From Pseudobacter ginsenosidimutans (GTDB lineage: Bacteria > Bacteroidota > Bacteroidia > Chitinophagales > Chitinophagaceae): DNA of 64,000 nucleotides. Under the pieces are notes generated by a model that saw nothing but the letters and a program-made list of their open reading frames with translations, did not search any database and was not told where the DNA came from. Shown here piece by piece: positions 8,037-16,871 of the stretch. The position numbers and the translations under genes are program-made. The stretch is from NCBI RefSeq assembly GCF_007970185.1, contig NZ_CP042431.1, positions 4,650,001-4,714,000 of the forward strand, written 5' to 3'. Each line of letters starts with the position of its first letter. Within the stretch, counting starts at the first letter, position 1.

Positions 8037-8582
8037 ATGCAGGGAACAATGGCTGTTGTAACGATGTTTGCTTCCAATTTTGCTCCTAAGAACTGGGCCT
8101 TCTGTAATGGACAGATATTGCCGATAAGTCTGAACCAGGCCCTGTTTTCCTTATTGGGCACTACTTACGGTGGAAATGGCGTAACTACATTTGCACTTCC
8201 CAATTTACAGGGGAGGGTGCCGATAGGAACTGGCAATGCTCCGGGAATGTCCGCCTACGTATTAGGGCAGGCTGCAGGAAGTCCCACCACTACACTTACT
8301 CTGAATAACCTTCCCTCGCATGAGCATGGTGCAGGAACAGTTCCGGTTGCCATTGATTGCGATTCCAATGCGGCATCGGAGCAGTTCCCTGATGGCTTTT
8401 ATATTGCCGGCCTCAACAACTCCTTCAATATTTCTCCCACCAATGGAGTGAGTATGCAGGCGCCAGTGTATACAGCCCTTATCGGACCAGCCGGCAATAA
8501 CCAACCGATCCCCCTGATGCCACCTTACCTGACTGTCAATTTCATCATTTGCCTGGCAGGTATATTTCCATCCAATAGCTAA
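8037..8582 (+). CDS. Phage tail-collar domain (MdpB-like) protein 1
   Basis: 181 residues. The N-terminal ~55 residues are a phage tail-collar domain: an FAPKNWAFCNGQILPIS strand, ALFSLLGTTYGGNGVTTFALPNLQGRVPIG, then a GTG...YVLGQAAGS turn and NLPSHEHG. This is the pattern of T4 short-tail-fibre collar domains and of bacterial microcystin-dependent protein MdpB. There is no signal peptide, so export, if any, is not by the Sec route. It is the first of three tandem paralogues (11 and 32 bases apart), followed immediately by a binding-protein-fold gene, a formyltransferase and a secreted propeller protein. No other phage structural genes are nearby, so this is not a prophage. Molecular role unknown. 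Confidence 0.9.
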   Translation: MQGTMAVVTMFASNFAPKNWAFCNGQILPISLNQALFSLLGTTYGGNGVTTFALPNLQGRVPIGTGNAPGMSAYVLGQAAGSPTTTLTLNNLPSHEHGAGTVPVAIDCDSNAASEQFPDGFYIAGLNNSFNISPTNGVSMQAPVYTALIGPAGNNQPIPLMPPYLTVNFIICLAGIFPSNS

Positions 8583-8593
8583 AACCAATACTT

Positions 8594-9142
8594 ATGTTCA
8601 TAGAACCCTATCTCGCCAATATCACCATATTCGCAGGGAACTTTGCACCTGTGGGCTGGATGCGTTGCAATGGCGCCATTTTAGCAATTTCAGAACATGA
8701 TGCTTTGTTCACACTTATCGGCACAACTTACGGAGGTGATGGCATAACAACTTTTGCCTTACCTAATCTGCAATCCCGGGTTGCCATTCATGCCGGAACA
8801 GTGAATGGTAACACTTATATCCTGGGAGAGATGGCAGGCACGGAAGAAGTTACGCTCACTGTGAATACAATGCCGGCACATACTCACCCGGTGATCTCCG
8901 TATCCGGAAATATTCCAGCCAGCGGCGCTGCCGGCAATCAGAGCAGTCCTTCAGGCAATGTGCCGGCAATATCTCCGGTGAATGTTTACAATCCTTCAGG
9001 CGATGGCTTTGGATTGGCGCCCGGGCAGGGCTCGGGAGCAACCGGTGTAGCAGGAGGCAGTCAGCCATTTTCCATTTTATCGCCCTATCTGGCCATGAAC
9101 TATATCATCGCTGTTCAGGGGATCTTCCCATCACAGGGTTGA
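8594..9142 (+). CDS. Phage tail-collar domain (MdpB-like) protein 2
   Basis: 182 residues, a paralogue of its two neighbours: FAPVGWMRCNGAILAIS, ALFTLIGTTYGGDGITTFALPNLQSRVAIH, GNTYILGEMAGTEEVTLTVNTMPAHTHP. The middle (about 100-150) is a low-complexity Gly/Ser/Pro/Ala-rich stretch (SGAAGNQSSPSGN and GDGFGLAPGQGSGATG), unlike the first paralogue. The C-terminus (SPYLAMNYIIAVQGIFPSQG) matches the family end, where an aromatic strand returns to the trimer core. No signal peptide is present. The variable middle with conserved ends is what would be expected of a fibre or receptor-binding tip, but that is inference. Cotranscribed with the flanking genes by spacing. Confidence 0.9.
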   Translation: MFIEPYLANITIFAGNFAPVGWMRCNGAILAISEHDALFTLIGTTYGGDGITTFALPNLQSRVAIHAGTVNGNTYILGEMAGTEEVTLTVNTMPAHTHPVISVSGNIPASGAAGNQSSPSGNVPAISPVNVYNPSGDGFGLAPGQGSGATGVAGGSQPFSILSPYLAMNYIIAVQGIFPSQG

Positions 9143-9174
9143 TTCATCATTACTAACCATCACAAACAACCGAT

Positions 9175-9720
9175 ATGGAAGGAGTATTAGCATACGTTAC
9201 CCCATTTGCCGGCAACTTTGTACCACGGGGCTGGGCAACCTGCCAGGGTCAGATACTGGCCATTTCCAGCAACACGGCATTGTTTGCCCTGCTGGGCACT
9301 AATTATGGCGGCAATGGTCAGACCACTTTCGGATTGCCGGACCTTCGGGGAAGAGCCGTTGTGGGCGCAGGGCAGGGGCCGGGATTATCACTTTACGATC
9401 TTGGACAATTGGGAGGAAGTGAAGCCACTACTTTGCTGACCTCGGAGATCCCTCTTCATAACCATGGCATCCAGCTGGCCTTTACACCAAAATGTTCTTC
9501 GGTCAATGGTAATACAGGCGCGCCGGCCAATACTACTTATGCCCCGCTGAGCAGTGGCGCAAGTGCTTTCAGCGGCGTTCCCAATGCAAAAATGAAGTCT
9601 TACAATGCAACGGTGGTAACCGGACCGGGCGGAAACGGATTGCCTTTCAGTAACCGGAATCCATACCTGACGCTTACCTATATTATTTGTATAAACGGAG
9701 TCTTTCCACAAAGACCTTAA
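9175..9720 (+). CDS. Phage tail-collar domain (MdpB-like) protein 3
   Basis: 181 residues, the third paralogue: FVPRGWATCQGQILAIS, ALFALLGTNYGGNGQTTFGLPDLRGRAVVG, GLSLYDLGQLGGSEATTLLTSEIPLHNHG, and the end PYLTLTYIICINGVFPQRP. The middle domain (about 95-150) differs from both paralogues. Only 3 bases separate its stop from the ATG of the next gene, so translation is probably coupled to the binding-protein-fold gene. Collar proteins usually trimerise. Three diverged copies in one operon suggest either a heteromeric fibre or three variants with different targets. No signal peptide. Confidence 0.9.
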   Translation: MEGVLAYVTPFAGNFVPRGWATCQGQILAISSNTALFALLGTNYGGNGQTTFGLPDLRGRAVVGAGQGPGLSLYDLGQLGGSEATTLLTSEIPLHNHGIQLAFTPKCSSVNGNTGAPANTTYAPLSSGASAFSGVPNAKMKSYNATVVTGPGGNGLPFSNRNPYLTLTYIICINGVFPQRP

Positions 9721-9723
9721 CAC

Positions 9724-10848
9724 ATGAATAAAACGATCGGATTATTATTGCCCCGCTCTTCCGAGTATCCTTCGATGGGCTTCGATATACTCGCTGGCCT
9801 TAAATCTGCACTGGCATTGCATTCCAGTGATGTCTTCCGCTATGTGACGGAAAATATCGGGTTTGGCGAGAACCCTATGCACAACTATGCCTGCGCCGAA
9901 AAGATGATCTTGCAGGAAGATGCATCGGTGATCATCTGTTACAGTCATTTCCTGAATGCAGAGCCATTGTATACTTTGGCCACATCTTCAGGAAAGACCT
10001 TCATCTTCCTGGATGCGGGCATGCAGATGATGACCGTTCCGCAACATGAGCGTTGTTTCCATATATCGTTGCAGGGTGTGCATGCATGCTCCATCGCAGG
10101 AGCGAGAGCAGCAGCAGGAAACAAAAATGTTCTGATCGCCACTTCATTCTATGATGGCGGATACCGCGGGCCCTGGGGCTGTCACGAAAGCATCGTCAAT
10201 GCCGGGGGTAAAGTATGCGGCAATTATGTGAGCGGCTACAAAACAGCAGAGTTCTCTATCGAAAAATATCTTCATCTCCTGCAGCATTCAGGTGCAGAAG
10301 GAGTGGCGGCCTGTTTCAGCACTTACCTGGCAGTCCTTTTCTTTGGAGCCTTGAAAGAGGCAGGCGCATCCGCCACAGCGCTCCCTTTCTATTGTTCTCC
10401 TTTTATGGCTGAAGAGGAATTGATGAAGAAATGTGAATTCCCCGGAGGCAGTTTCCATGCAGTGGTCCCATGGCATTCTTCCATCGTCAATAATAAACAG
10501 CAGTTATTCTCCGCCGTTATGAAGCATGACCATGATAAGGATCCCAATATTTTTTCACTGCTTGGCTGGGAAGCTGCCCTGTTGCTGTGCCAGCTGCAAA
10601 ACAATGGCAGCGGATCGCTGAAAGGGTGGACCTATGAAAGCCCCCGTGGTGAAGTTACCATCCACCCGCAGACGCATCATACCTATGCGCCTTTGTATTA
10701 TGGAAGGATAGTGGAAGATGGCAATGGGAAATGCGCCTGGCAATATCATGAAACCATTCCGGCAGACCCGGCTACACATATCCGTTACCTGATAGCAGAG
10801 AAGAACTTTGTGGCTTCCGGATGGAAGAATAATTACTTCTGTATATGA
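9724..10848 (+). CDS. Periplasmic-binding-protein fold (LIV-type), no signal peptide
   Basis: 374 residues with the type-1 periplasmic binding fold of branched-chain-amino-acid/amide receptors. The first strand begins at residue 4 (TIGLLLPRSSEYPSMG), followed by FDILAGLKSAL, IICYSHFLNAEPLYTLATSSGKTFIFLDAG and a second half from about residue 140. There is no signal peptide or lipobox, and the fold begins directly at the start. The protein is therefore likely cytoplasmic, as with the amide sensor AmiC, or is exported by another route. No ABC permease or ATPase lies in the operon, which argues against a transporter subunit. The start ATG lies 3 bases after the third collar gene, and its end overlaps the formyltransferase start by 4 bases. 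Ligand unknown. Confidence 0.7.
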   Translation: MNKTIGLLLPRSSEYPSMGFDILAGLKSALALHSSDVFRYVTENIGFGENPMHNYACAEKMILQEDASVIICYSHFLNAEPLYTLATSSGKTFIFLDAGMQMMTVPQHERCFHISLQGVHACSIAGARAAAGNKNVLIATSFYDGGYRGPWGCHESIVNAGGKVCGNYVSGYKTAEFSIEKYLHLLQHSGAEGVAACFSTYLAVLFFGALKEAGASATALPFYCSPFMAEEELMKKCEFPGGSFHAVVPWHSSIVNNKQQLFSAVMKHDHDKDPNIFSLLGWEAALLLCQLQNNGSGSLKGWTYESPRGEVTIHPQTHHTYAPLYYGRIVEDGNGKCAWQYHETIPADPATHIRYLIAEKNFVASGWKNNYFCI

Positions 10849-11843
10849 TTCGTGTTGCCATTCTTTGTAATGATCGACTTTGCCTGCCTGCTGTGAGCTG
10901 GCTGATGGCATCAGGGCTGGCAGTAGCAGTAGGAATGCCTGCGGCTACGCATGAGACTTCCCTGCTCATCCGCAGTCAATGTCAGCATTCAGGGCTGCCA
11001 TTTCAAAGTTTCAGCAGAAAATCATTTGCTGAAGATCTTCGTCTCTGGCTTGACGCCTATCAGCCGGACCTGGTACTGGTGAAAACATTTCCCTGGTTGA
11101 TACCGTCTGCTTTGCTGAACATTCCTTCAAAAGGTTTTATCAATTTTCATTATGCTCCTTTGCCTGCTTACCGCGGTCCATCTCCTCTGTTCTGGATGGT
11201 CCGTAACCAGGTGAAACAGGGAGGCGTTACTGTTCATCAGATAGATGAACATTTTGATACCGGGCCTGTGATGCTGCAACAACCGGTTTTGATCCATCCG
11301 GATTTTACTTTCGGAATGCTGGTATCGCAACTGGCATTTGCCGGTTTGCATTGTTGCAAAGCGCTTATGCAGGGATTGAATGACGGTACGCTGAAGCAAA
11401 TACCACAGCCGGAGCATAACGCAGGATGGTATCGCCGTCAGGAGCCTGCAGACCTGGTGGTTGACTGGGAGAAAATGTCAGCTTCTTCCATTCGCGCACT
11501 GGTACTGGCCTGCAATCCCTGGAACAAAGGCGCAGCCACTTACTGTAACAATTGGATCTTTGGTCTGACAGATGTTTCGCTGGCCGGAATCATTGGTAAC
11601 GGAAATGAACAATCGCATTTGCCCGGAACCATATTGACCGTTGATGAAAAGAACGGTGTACTCGTTTCCTGTCTTCAAAACCAGCTTCTCAGGATCGATG
11701 TGATCTACTGTGAAGAGGGTTTCTTCCCCGGTTATAAGCTCTCCTCTTTTGGTATCAAAGCCGGCTACAGGCTGGGACATTACACAATGCCTGCTCCTGC
11801 AATTCAAACTCCTTCCCATGCCAACCTATATCCATCAACTTAA
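10845..11843 (+). CDS. Formyltransferase-family protein (Fmt-like)
   Basis: 332 residues. The N-terminal ~190 residues are a folate-dependent formyltransferase domain with the catalytic triad at the normal spacing: N100 and H102 in INFHYAPLPAYRGPSPLFW, and D138 in HQIDEHFDTGPVM. E. coli Fmt has N108, H110 and D146. A C-terminal domain (~205-310), starting NAGWYRRQEPADLVVDWEKM, resembles the Fmt/ArnA C-terminal oligonucleotide-binding-like domain. Such enzymes formylate Met-tRNA or amino sugars on sugar nucleotides. Its place in a collar-protein operon makes a housekeeping Fmt unlikely, and a small-molecule or glycan amine is a more plausible substrate. The start overlaps the previous gene by 4 bases and the end is 11 bases from the next. 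Confidence 0.8.
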   Translation: MIRVAILCNDRLCLPAVSWLMASGLAVAVGMPAATHETSLLIRSQCQHSGLPFQSFSRKSFAEDLRLWLDAYQPDLVLVKTFPWLIPSALLNIPSKGFINFHYAPLPAYRGPSPLFWMVRNQVKQGGVTVHQIDEHFDTGPVMLQQPVLIHPDFTFGMLVSQLAFAGLHCCKALMQGLNDGTLKQIPQPEHNAGWYRRQEPADLVVDWEKMSASSIRALVLACNPWNKGAATYCNNWIFGLTDVSLAGIIGNGNEQSHLPGTILTVDEKNGVLVSCLQNQLLRIDVIYCEEGFFPGYKLSSFGIKAGYRLGHYTMPAPAIQTPSHANLYPST

Positions 11844-11854
11844 AACAATGTGTA

Positions 11855-14587
11855 ATGACAAATCATTTACCTCTGATTGCATTCGGGAAACGGCTATTCA
11901 TAACGGTTATGGTATTGATGCTGGTATTGACCGGTATGGCGCAACAGTGGACGAACGTAACCCGATTCGGCACTTCAAATGGCTTCGAAACAGGACGTGG
12001 TGTTTGTACTGACGCCAGCGGGAATGTATATTATGTTGGTCAATTTTCAGCAGGCACTGATTTCGATCCCGGCCCGGGTAATACAACTTTAACACCCGTT
12101 GGCATTTACGATAATTTTATAACGAAGTACAATTCATCCGGAGTATTCCAGTGGGCAAAGCAGTGCGGAGGAGCGAGCCAGGATTTTGCAGTGGGGATCA
12201 CTACAGATGGAACGGATGTGTATATCGTTGGTAATTTCCATACAGCCGCAACCTTTGACGCCATCAGCCTTTCATCCAATGGCGGGGCCGATATCTTTGT
12301 TGCGAAATTGAGTGGCAGTAACGGCGCTTTCCAATGGGCACAGCATTATGGCGCCGGAAGCAGCGATAATGGTCATTCCATTTGTACGGATGGAGCAGGT
12401 AATCTGTACATTACAGGAACTTTTACCGGCAATGCCACCATTGGAGCATTCCCGCTTACACCAACCGGAGGAGGCGGCAGCGATCTGTTGATAGCCAAAC
12501 TCTCTGCATCCAATGGTGCCATATTATGGGCTGTAAACGGAGGCTCATCCAATGCAACTGATGGTACTGCATCAACAATTTGTTATCATCCGGGTCTCAC
12601 TGAAGTGATCGTTGGCGCTGCTTATAATGCAGCGAATGCTACATACGGAGGTTTCAATCTTACCAATACGGGCGGCAATGATATGGCATTGCTGGAACTG
12701 AATGCAAACACGGGAGTCTTCCTTCAGGCTTTCGGGTTTGGAGGAACAGATGCCAATGATGATGAAATTGCCGGTGTTTGTTATGATCCGGTGACTACCG
12801 ATATTTTTCTTACAGGATTCTATAAAGGCGGACTAACGTTTACGGGCACACCGGCTTTGACCAATGCAGGAATGGGCGATTTTTTTGTATCCCGGTATAA
12901 CCCTGTTACCAATGCTTTTACATGGGCAGTCAGTGGAGGTAGTTCAGGAGAGGAGCGCAGTTATGGTATCTGCAGCAACGGGGCAGGTTCAGTTTATATT
13001 GCCGGTTACTATAGTGCGTCTATGAGCTTCGGGGCTGTCAATCTTACTGCAGTTACCGCAGCACCGGAAGTGCTGGTAGGTGGACTCAGTGTTGAGAATG
13101 GCGATAAACAGTGGGCATTGAGTGCATCGGGAAATGATGCTACGCTTGCTGATCAGGCGCGTGCAATATCAACAGGCGGACCGATGGGGAAGATCGCAGT
13201 AACAGGCCAGTTTGCCGGTGCAGCCAGTTTTGGTCCATTCAATTTCAATGCTGCCGGTAATGTGGACATCTTCCTGGCGCAACTCGGCAGCGCCCCCGTA
13301 CTCACTGTTGCTACCACAGATCCGAATTGCGAAAATGGCTGCGATGGAAGCGCTACTGCTAATGTATCCGGCGGTGTAGCGCCTTATACTTATGCATGGT
13401 CCTCAGGCAGCGGAACTGCTGCAACGGAAAACAATCTTTGTGCAGGAGGATATGATCTTACGGTAACCGATAATATTGGACAAGTGGTGGCGAAGAGTTT
13501 TACGATAAGTCTTCCTCCTGTTTCTATCGCCAATGAAGGAGCGGATAATGCTGCCTTCAATATCAGTTCCTCCAATACATGGATCGCCAATTCCGCCTGC
13601 CGCCTTATTGCGCGGGTTGTGCCGAATGGCACCAGTCCGATCGGCGGACCAACCAGTGCCTTTGTGAAATTTGAGCCGCTGGTGCCGGTATTCCCGTTGG
13701 TAACCGGACAACCATTTGTACAGCGACATTACCAGATCACGCCTGCATCCGGCGCGTCTTCGGCCACAGGAAGGGTAACGCTTTATTTTACGCAGGCAGA
13801 ATTCAATGCATTCAATGCCCACCCGGGTGCTACCTTGCAACTGCCAACCAATTCAACAGATGCGGCAGGTAAAGCCAATCTCCGGATCGGAAAATACCCC
13901 GGCAGTTCAAGTGATAATTCGGGACTGCCCGGAACCTATACCGGCGCAGTGGAAGTGATCGATCCGAATGATGCTGATATTGTTTTCAACGCAACAGAGA
14001 ATCGCTGGGAGATCAGTTTCGATGTGGAAGGTTTCAGTGGTTTCATCGTTCAAACTTCTTCTGCGCCGCTGCCAGTCACCTGGCTGCGGGTAACCGCATT
14101 CCTGGATGCGCAACAAAAAGCACAGCTGAGATGGGAAGTGCAGGAAGCGAATGTTGAGAATTATTTGGTGGAAAGATCAACCGACGGGGTCGGCTACGCC
14201 ACCATCAGCACCATCATTTCTCAGGGAGATGGGGAACATAGTTACAGCTTCAATGAATCCACTTCGCATACTGGTAAGGTTTATTACCGGATCAGGCAGG
14301 TGGATAAAGACGGGCGCGCCTCTTACAGTCAGATAATGATCGTTAACAATCAGCAGGGAGGTACCGTTACCGTATATCCGAACCCGTCAGGTGGCGTGAT
14401 GAACCTGAACATTACGGACAGGAGCCTTATGAATACAGTGGCCAGGTTGTATAACAGCGATGGACGCGAGTTACAGCAGATCAATATCAGGGAGACCGTA
14501 ACCAGGATCTCACTAGGTAATTATGTCAAGGGGACTTATTTCCTCAGGCTATCCAACGGAGAAACTTTGAAACTGATAAGAAAATAA
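11855..14587 (+). CDS. Secreted SBBP-type propeller protein with SprB-like repeat and T9SS sorting tail
   Basis: 910 residues with a signal peptide (hydrophobic 12-28, cleavage near GMAQ-QW). Residues ~30-480 contain repeated SBBP-like blades marked by GNVYYVGQF, TDVYIVGNF, NLYITGTF, DIFLTGFY and SVYIAGYY about every 60-70 residues, each followed by FVAKL/FQWA strands. Residues ~485-545 resemble an SprB repeat (CENGCDGSATANVSGGVAPYTYAW). An unknown beta domain (~550-740) follows. The end carries a T9SS type A sorting domain starting VTVYPNPSGG with GTYFLRL before the basic tail. It should be exported by Sec and attached to, or released from, the surface by T9SS. It is the last gene of the collar operon and is followed by a strong terminator. 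Confidence 0.85.
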   Translation: MTNHLPLIAFGKRLFITVMVLMLVLTGMAQQWTNVTRFGTSNGFETGRGVCTDASGNVYYVGQFSAGTDFDPGPGNTTLTPVGIYDNFITKYNSSGVFQWAKQCGGASQDFAVGITTDGTDVYIVGNFHTAATFDAISLSSNGGADIFVAKLSGSNGAFQWAQHYGAGSSDNGHSICTDGAGNLYITGTFTGNATIGAFPLTPTGGGGSDLLIAKLSASNGAILWAVNGGSSNATDGTASTICYHPGLTEVIVGAAYNAANATYGGFNLTNTGGNDMALLELNANTGVFLQAFGFGGTDANDDEIAGVCYDPVTTDIFLTGFYKGGLTFTGTPALTNAGMGDFFVSRYNPVTNAFTWAVSGGSSGEERSYGICSNGAGSVYIAGYYSASMSFGAVNLTAVTAAPEVLVGGLSVENGDKQWALSASGNDATLADQARAISTGGPMGKIAVTGQFAGAASFGPFNFNAAGNVDIFLAQLGSAPVLTVATTDPNCENGCDGSATANVSGGVAPYTYAWSSGSGTAATENNLCAGGYDLTVTDNIGQVVAKSFTISLPPVSIANEGADNAAFNISSSNTWIANSACRLIARVVPNGTSPIGGPTSAFVKFEPLVPVFPLVTGQPFVQRHYQITPASGASSATGRVTLYFTQAEFNAFNAHPGATLQLPTNSTDAAGKANLRIGKYPGSSSDNSGLPGTYTGAVEVIDPNDADIVFNATENRWEISFDVEGFSGFIVQTSSAPLPVTWLRVTAFLDAQQKAQLRWEVQEANVENYLVERSTDGVGYATISTIISQGDGEHSYSFNESTSHTGKVYYRIRQVDKDGRASYSQIMIVNNQQGGTVTVYPNPSGGVMNLNITDRSLMNTVARLYNSDGRELQQINIRETVTRISLGNYVKGTYFLRLSNGETLKLIRK

Positions 14588-14605
14588 GGTTGGTGGATTA
14601 GTTGG

Positions 14606-14650
14606 AAAGTCGCGGTATTGAGAAAAGTCAATACCGCGACTTTTTTCTTT
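14606..14650 (+). terminator. Strong intrinsic terminator of the collar operon
   Basis: A 16-bp perfect stem (14606-14621 with 14628-14643) around GAAAAG, followed by a T-rich run to 14650. It ends the 8037-14587 gene run and separates it from the sigma-factor gene. Confidence 0.9.
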
Positions 14651-14777
14651 CTAAATGTTTCTATTTAATAAACCATCTTAGTCAATTCTGATATGAATAA
14701 AAAAGAATATTTTTATGGCTCTATAGCCTCATCCTTGATACTAATAATCAAAAACAATTTTATTTCATCCTTTCTCA

Positions 14778-15371
14778 ATGGAAAACCTAGTAAATGAGCA
14801 GGTGATTTTAAATCGGGTTGCGGCGGATGACAGGGACGCTTTCAGAGAGATATACAACCACTATTATCCGGCAGTACAGCAGTACGTGCTGTTGTTTTCG
14901 TTTGATCTTTCGAGACAGGATGAACTTACCCAGGATGTTTTTGTACGGATCTGGGAAAAGAGACATAAGCTCACCAATGTAGAATCATTCCAGAACTATC
15001 TTTTCAAAATAACCAAGAACCAGGTATTGAATTATATCCGCGGTGCGCGGGTGCAGCAGCGGATCAAGGAAGCCCAGCTATTGTCCGACGAGCCCGTTAC
15101 GGACGATACGGACCACAAGGTGCAGCTCAATCAATATTATCGTATGGCGGCGGACGCAATCGAACAACTGCCGGCCGGCAGGAAACAGGTTTTGAAAATG
15201 AGCATCGAAGAGGGACTTACCCTGGATGAGATTGCCGAAAAACTGGGGATTTCCAAATCCGGGGTCAAAAACCAGCTTTATGCAGGGATTGCCCATGTTC
15301 GTCAGTACCTGGAAAGAAATGCAGGGATCTCCACTTTATTATATGTATTCCTTTCTCTGTTAGACGGGTAA
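14778..15371 (+). CDS. ECF RNA polymerase sigma factor (SusC/FecR-linked)
   Basis: 197 residues. Region 2 spans about residues 15-85 with FREIYNHYYPAVQQYVL and the -10-recognition part QDVFVRIWEKRHKL. Region 4 spans about 130-185 with IEQLPAGRKQVLKMSIEEGLTLDEIAEKLGISKSGVKNQL, a clear helix-turn-helix. This matches the Bacteroidota expansion of ECF factors paired with FecR anti-sigma proteins. It should direct RNA polymerase to promoters of the adjacent susC/susD pair once the anti-sigma is released. It is separated from the downstream fecR by 121 bases and preceded by an AT-rich leader without an obvious -33/-7 pair. Confidence 0.92.
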   Translation: MENLVNEQVILNRVAADDRDAFREIYNHYYPAVQQYVLLFSFDLSRQDELTQDVFVRIWEKRHKLTNVESFQNYLFKITKNQVLNYIRGARVQQRIKEAQLLSDEPVTDDTDHKVQLNQYYRMAADAIEQLPAGRKQVLKMSIEEGLTLDEIAEKLGISKSGVKNQLYAGIAHVRQYLERNAGISTLLYVFLSLLDG

Positions 15372-15492
15372 ATATTTTTTATTTCTGAAATCCTTGCCAG
15401 GACTGCATTTCAGAGATTATTCAAAAAAAACTTCAAAAATTTTCTGGTTCCGGGGTGTCCTTTATCGATTAGGCCGTGTCTTTATTAATGTT

Positions 15493-16725
15493 ATGAATAT
15501 CCAAGAGGCACGGACATTTGTTGCCAGGTTTGTTCAAGGCAATTACACCAGGGAAGAGCATCTCGCCTTCCACGAGTGGGTGAATGGCGCCTCTATGGAT
15601 CATATCGAAGCAATTGCCGATGAGTTTGCCTTTCTGCAAAAGCAGGTGGTACTGACTGGCAGGCCTTCTATGGAATGGGCGAACAGTTTGGAAAGCAGGA
15701 TCGATTCCCTGAAACCAGCCAGCGTGGTGCCTATGGGACGTAGAAGGAAACTCAACGCCGCTATTGGCTGGGCTGCAGCAGTGGTGGTTGTATTGGGAGC
15801 TGGTCTGTATTTCATGCTGAATAAAAGTGGCGCTGAAAAAGCAGCCACGGAGGAACTGGCAACAACTGGTACAAAAATCCTTCCTGGATCTGATAAAGCT
15901 GTTCTTACACTGGCCGATGGCCGTAAAGTACAGTTGAGCAGTAGTTCAGATGGGATCCTGGCAGAAGAAGGTGGTTCTGTTATCAGAAAGATCAATAACA
16001 GCACGCTGGTATATGAACAGCAAGTCAATGCAACACAGCAGGCTGAAGAATACAATACGATCAGTACACCCAGGGGCGGACAATACCAGGTAGTATTGCC
16101 GGACCAAACCAAAATTTGGTTGAATGCTGGTTCCAGCATCCGTTTTCCGGTAGCTTTTACCGGAAAGGAAAGAAGGGTGGCTATCACCGGTGAAGTATAC
16201 TTTGAAGTGGCGAAGAATCCAAACAAACCATTCAAGGCGGTGATCGCAACTGAATTAACGCCCGATGGAGTTACAAAGGGCAGGGGGGAAGTAGAAGTTG
16301 TGGGAACACATTTTAATATCATGGCTTATAAAAATGAGCCCGTAATACAAACTACTTTGTTGAAGGGGTCGGTAAAAGTTGTTTCCGATAAAGTCAGCAA
16401 AGTGTTGAAACCCGGCCAGCAGGCTACGATCATTGATTACCCGGTTGCTACTGACCAGTTGACTGTACAGGATATTTCCAATGCAGAAAACCTGGTTGCC
16501 TGGAAAGATGGATTCTTCCCCGGTGGTTCAGCCGATGTAATGATGCGTCAGATCGCCCGTTGGTATGATGTTGACCTGGCATACGAAGGAAAAGTTCCGG
16601 AAATGAAGTTTGAGGGGCAAATACCCCGCACGGCCGGAATCGAAAGTGTACTCAAGATCCTGGATGCGAATGGCATCCATACAGAGCTCGACAAAACCAA
16701 GAGGAAAATAGTTGTAAAACAATAA
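15493..16725 (+). CDS. FecR-family anti-sigma factor
   Basis: 410 residues from the ATG at 15493 (MNIQEARTFVARFVQG), which fits the family N-terminus. An upstream in-frame extension is rejected because it has no similarity to the family. The N-terminal cytoplasmic sigma-binding part (~1-85) is followed by one membrane segment (~95-113, IGWAAAVVVVLGAGLYFML). The periplasmic FecR domain (~190-300) has RGGQYQVVLPDQTKIWLNAGSSIRFP and VAITGEVYFEVAKNP. The C-terminal STN-like/DUF4974 domain (~345-410) has ARWYDVDLAYEGKVPEMKFEG. It should hold the ECF factor until the STN domain of the SusC receptor signals substrate binding. Confidence 0.92.
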   Translation: MNIQEARTFVARFVQGNYTREEHLAFHEWVNGASMDHIEAIADEFAFLQKQVVLTGRPSMEWANSLESRIDSLKPASVVPMGRRRKLNAAIGWAAAVVVVLGAGLYFMLNKSGAEKAATEELATTGTKILPGSDKAVLTLADGRKVQLSSSSDGILAEEGGSVIRKINNSTLVYEQQVNATQQAEEYNTISTPRGGQYQVVLPDQTKIWLNAGSSIRFPVAFTGKERRVAITGEVYFEVAKNPNKPFKAVIATELTPDGVTKGRGEVEVVGTHFNIMAYKNEPVIQTTLLKGSVKVVSDKVSKVLKPGQQATIIDYPVATDQLTVQDISNAENLVAWKDGFFPGGSADVMMRQIARWYDVDLAYEGKVPEMKFEGQIPRTAGIESVLKILDANGIHTELDKTKRKIVVKQ

Positions 16726-16863
16726 TTGCCAACCGATTAGGCGTTCGGTACAATTTATTGTTCAGACAGAAACTCATTTTCCATTAATCATTAAGCCCAT
16801 CCTAGTGCTGCTTTTTTCGGAAAATAAGAAGCGGCGGAAGCTACTTACTGCGACCTTAGGCTA

Positions 16864-16871
16864 TATATTTG
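16864..16871 (+). promoter_or_regulatory. Possible -7 box in front of susC-like gene 1
   Basis: TATATTTG fits TAnnTTTG in the 284-base gap between fecR and susC, about 140 bases before the ATG. No convincing -33 TTTG lies at the right distance, and an ECF promoter may be used instead. Confidence 0.3.

Noticed and set aside
8037-9720. Prophage or contractile injection system
   Set aside because: Only collar-domain proteins are present. No tube, sheath, baseplate, spike, terminase, portal, capsid or integrase genes are in the flanks.
16801-16840. Attenuator or small RNA in the first fecR-susC gap
   Set aside because: A GCTGCTT/AAGCGGC stem exists but the T run is inside the loop and no promoter fits; weaker than the element at 42799-42897.
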